Below, one piece after another: positions 63,100 through 64,000 of a stretch of DNA of 64,000 bases. Made by a program: the position numbers and the translations under genes. The stretch covers positions 37,336 through 101,335 of the forward strand of contig NZ_QULW01000015.1 in assembly GCF_003481825.1 (NCBI RefSeq), written 5' to 3'. Source of the stretch: Clostridium sp. OM02-18AC. GTDB lineage: Bacteria; Bacillota; Clostridia; Lachnospirales; Lachnospiraceae. The notes beneath the pieces are model-generated. The model ran no database searches. It was not told the origin of the DNA and saw nothing but the letters and a program-made list of their open reading frames with translations. Every line of letters begins with the position of its first letter. The stretch's first letter is position 1.

Positions 63100-63951
63100 G
63101 GATGTGGAAGAGGTTGTGCTGATGGTAATCGATGTGACAGCGCCCCTGACAGTCAGGCCATTGCCTACAGTGCCCAGTTTGTGGACTGCTGTTCGGAAAC
63201 GCTGTTAAAAAAGGTTCAGGCAGCGCGTGCAGCGGCAACCACACAGCTGCAAAGCGAACTGATGGATGCAAGGACCGATCTGATCGGTCTGCAGAATATT
63301 ACCAGGATCTGGTGTTACCCTTTCATTTTCTGCCATACGATCTCTATGCGCCGGTGAAGGCCTGGTCCAAGACCTGCCGGAATAAATACCGGATGATCAA
63401 TAATACCGATTTTGTGTTTTCTAAGATCGTGAAGAAAGAAGACGGCAGTACCTGCGAGGTACCGGTCCATTTCCGGCATAACCCGGCGGCAAAGGACGAT
63501 TTGGAGCATTCCCTGTATACAAACAGCATCAACAATGGATGTGAAACATCGATCATGAATCTGGGGCATGGAAGGGCCGGGCATCTGCCGGATTACAGCT
63601 TCGCCCATTACCGGTATCAGCCGGCCTGGGGACGATTCTTTGTAAACGGCAGCTGGATTATATACTATGTGAGCATGGGAATCCATATGGTAGGCGGCAG
63701 GGTTATCCTTTACCGGGCGCTGATTACGCTGGATCTGGGGGTTTTCGCGCTTACGATCCATGGAACCGCGCAGGTTTGAGACCGGTGTCTGGAAGCTGAA
63801 TTTTCTGCAGGGAATCTTTGAGGTGGTTCTCGCCTTTGTCTGCCTGCTCAACAACAATTCGGAAGTGGTGATGCTGGATATTCTCTGTCTGGGACTGGTG
63901 GTTACGGCATTTCAGAAGAGCGCAATCATTTATATTCCATGGCTGACTTGA
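63100..63951 (+). pseudogene. Degenerate membrane-protein remnant in shifting frames
   Basis: Three coding-like pieces lie end to end in changing frames: a piece at about 63103-63300 (IAYSAQFVDCCSETLLKKVQ...), a piece at about 63290-63779 (YYQDLVLPFHFLPYDLYAPVK..., then a membrane segment), and a piece at about 63775-63951 (LNFLQGIFEVVLAFVCLL...). None has a good ribosome site. Family not recognised. Confidence 0.5.
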
Positions 63952-63983
63952 AAAAGTAAATTCCAGTGCAAAAGTAAATTCCA
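63952..63983. repeat. Tandem 14-bp direct repeat at the window edge
   Basis: AAAAGTAAATTCCA occurs at 63952-63965 and 63970-63983 with GTGC between. Repeated short words like this occur at ends of some insertion sequences (e.g. IS21-like), but no transposase is in the window. Confidence 0.45.
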
Positions 63984-64000
63984 CCGCTCTTTTAAAAGTT

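Noticed and set aside
1..64000. CRISPR array, rRNA, tRNA or prophage
   Set aside because: No regularly spaced repeats, rRNA segments, tRNA cloverleaf or phage structural genes were seen on reading through the window.

Overview
The window is chromosomal DNA of an anaerobic, Gram-positive Clostridia member, most likely a gut Lachnospiraceae. The support is a single-chain pyruvate:ferredoxin oxidoreductase, the Firmicutes-type murE-murF-priA-def-fmt-rsmB-rlmN-prpC-prkC-rsgA-rpe-thiN run, a VanW/G5 surface protein, a Cys-rich 'HCB' miniprotein, ECF and BMP transport proteins and strong AGGAGG ribosome binding sites. I saw no rRNA, tRNA, CRISPR array or prophage.

Layout. 1-2.4 kb: the 3' end of leuS, two overlapping unknown genes on the minus strand, small unknown ORFs, a multi-hairpin intergenic repeat and a 74-residue Cys/Gly-rich protein. 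2.7-15.3 kb: VanW protein, pyruvate:ferredoxin oxidoreductase, small membrane exporter, an LTA-synthase-like/cardiolipin synthase pair, a lone citrate-lyase ligase and a ClpP-like protease. 15.5-36 kb: ftsK/spoIIIE, fhs, murE, murF and then the long housekeeping run from priA to thiN. This run covers primosome, N-formylmethionine cycle, rRNA methylation, PP2C/PASTA-kinase signalling, ribosome GTPase, pentose phosphate and thiamine.

36-52.6 kb is a nucleoside uptake and catabolism island. It has two BMP-type binding lipoproteins, a Crp/Fnr regulator, uridine phosphorylase, a glycyl radical enzyme of the YjjI type with its YjjW activase, a nucleoside-type ABC transporter, deoD, deoC, cdd and deoB. 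Together these would import nucleosides, deaminate cytidine, phosphorolyse to (deoxy)ribose-1-P, isomerise to the 5-P and split deoxyribose-5-P to acetaldehyde and glyceraldehyde-3-P. The GRE step has no assigned substrate. Two promoters in the island, in front of the regulator gene itself and in front of the second BMP gene, carry the same palindrome at exactly the same distance from the -10 box, which suggests a small Crp-family regulon.

49.4-64 kb is mixed accessory DNA. It holds intact genes (pyridoxamine kinase, serS, ybaK-like, NUDIX, AAA-ATPase/nuclease-like, flavin reductase with divergent HxlR regulator, a fused acetyltransferase, a PD-(D/E)XK-like gene with an overlapping partner). 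Among them are several broken genes: a C39-like lipoprotein, a DUF554 C-terminal half, a short B3/4 protein, an FMN-reductase-like stub and a multi-frame membrane-protein remnant at the right edge. Scattered through the intergenic spaces is a family of short palindromes with a conserved core and variable, compensating arms.
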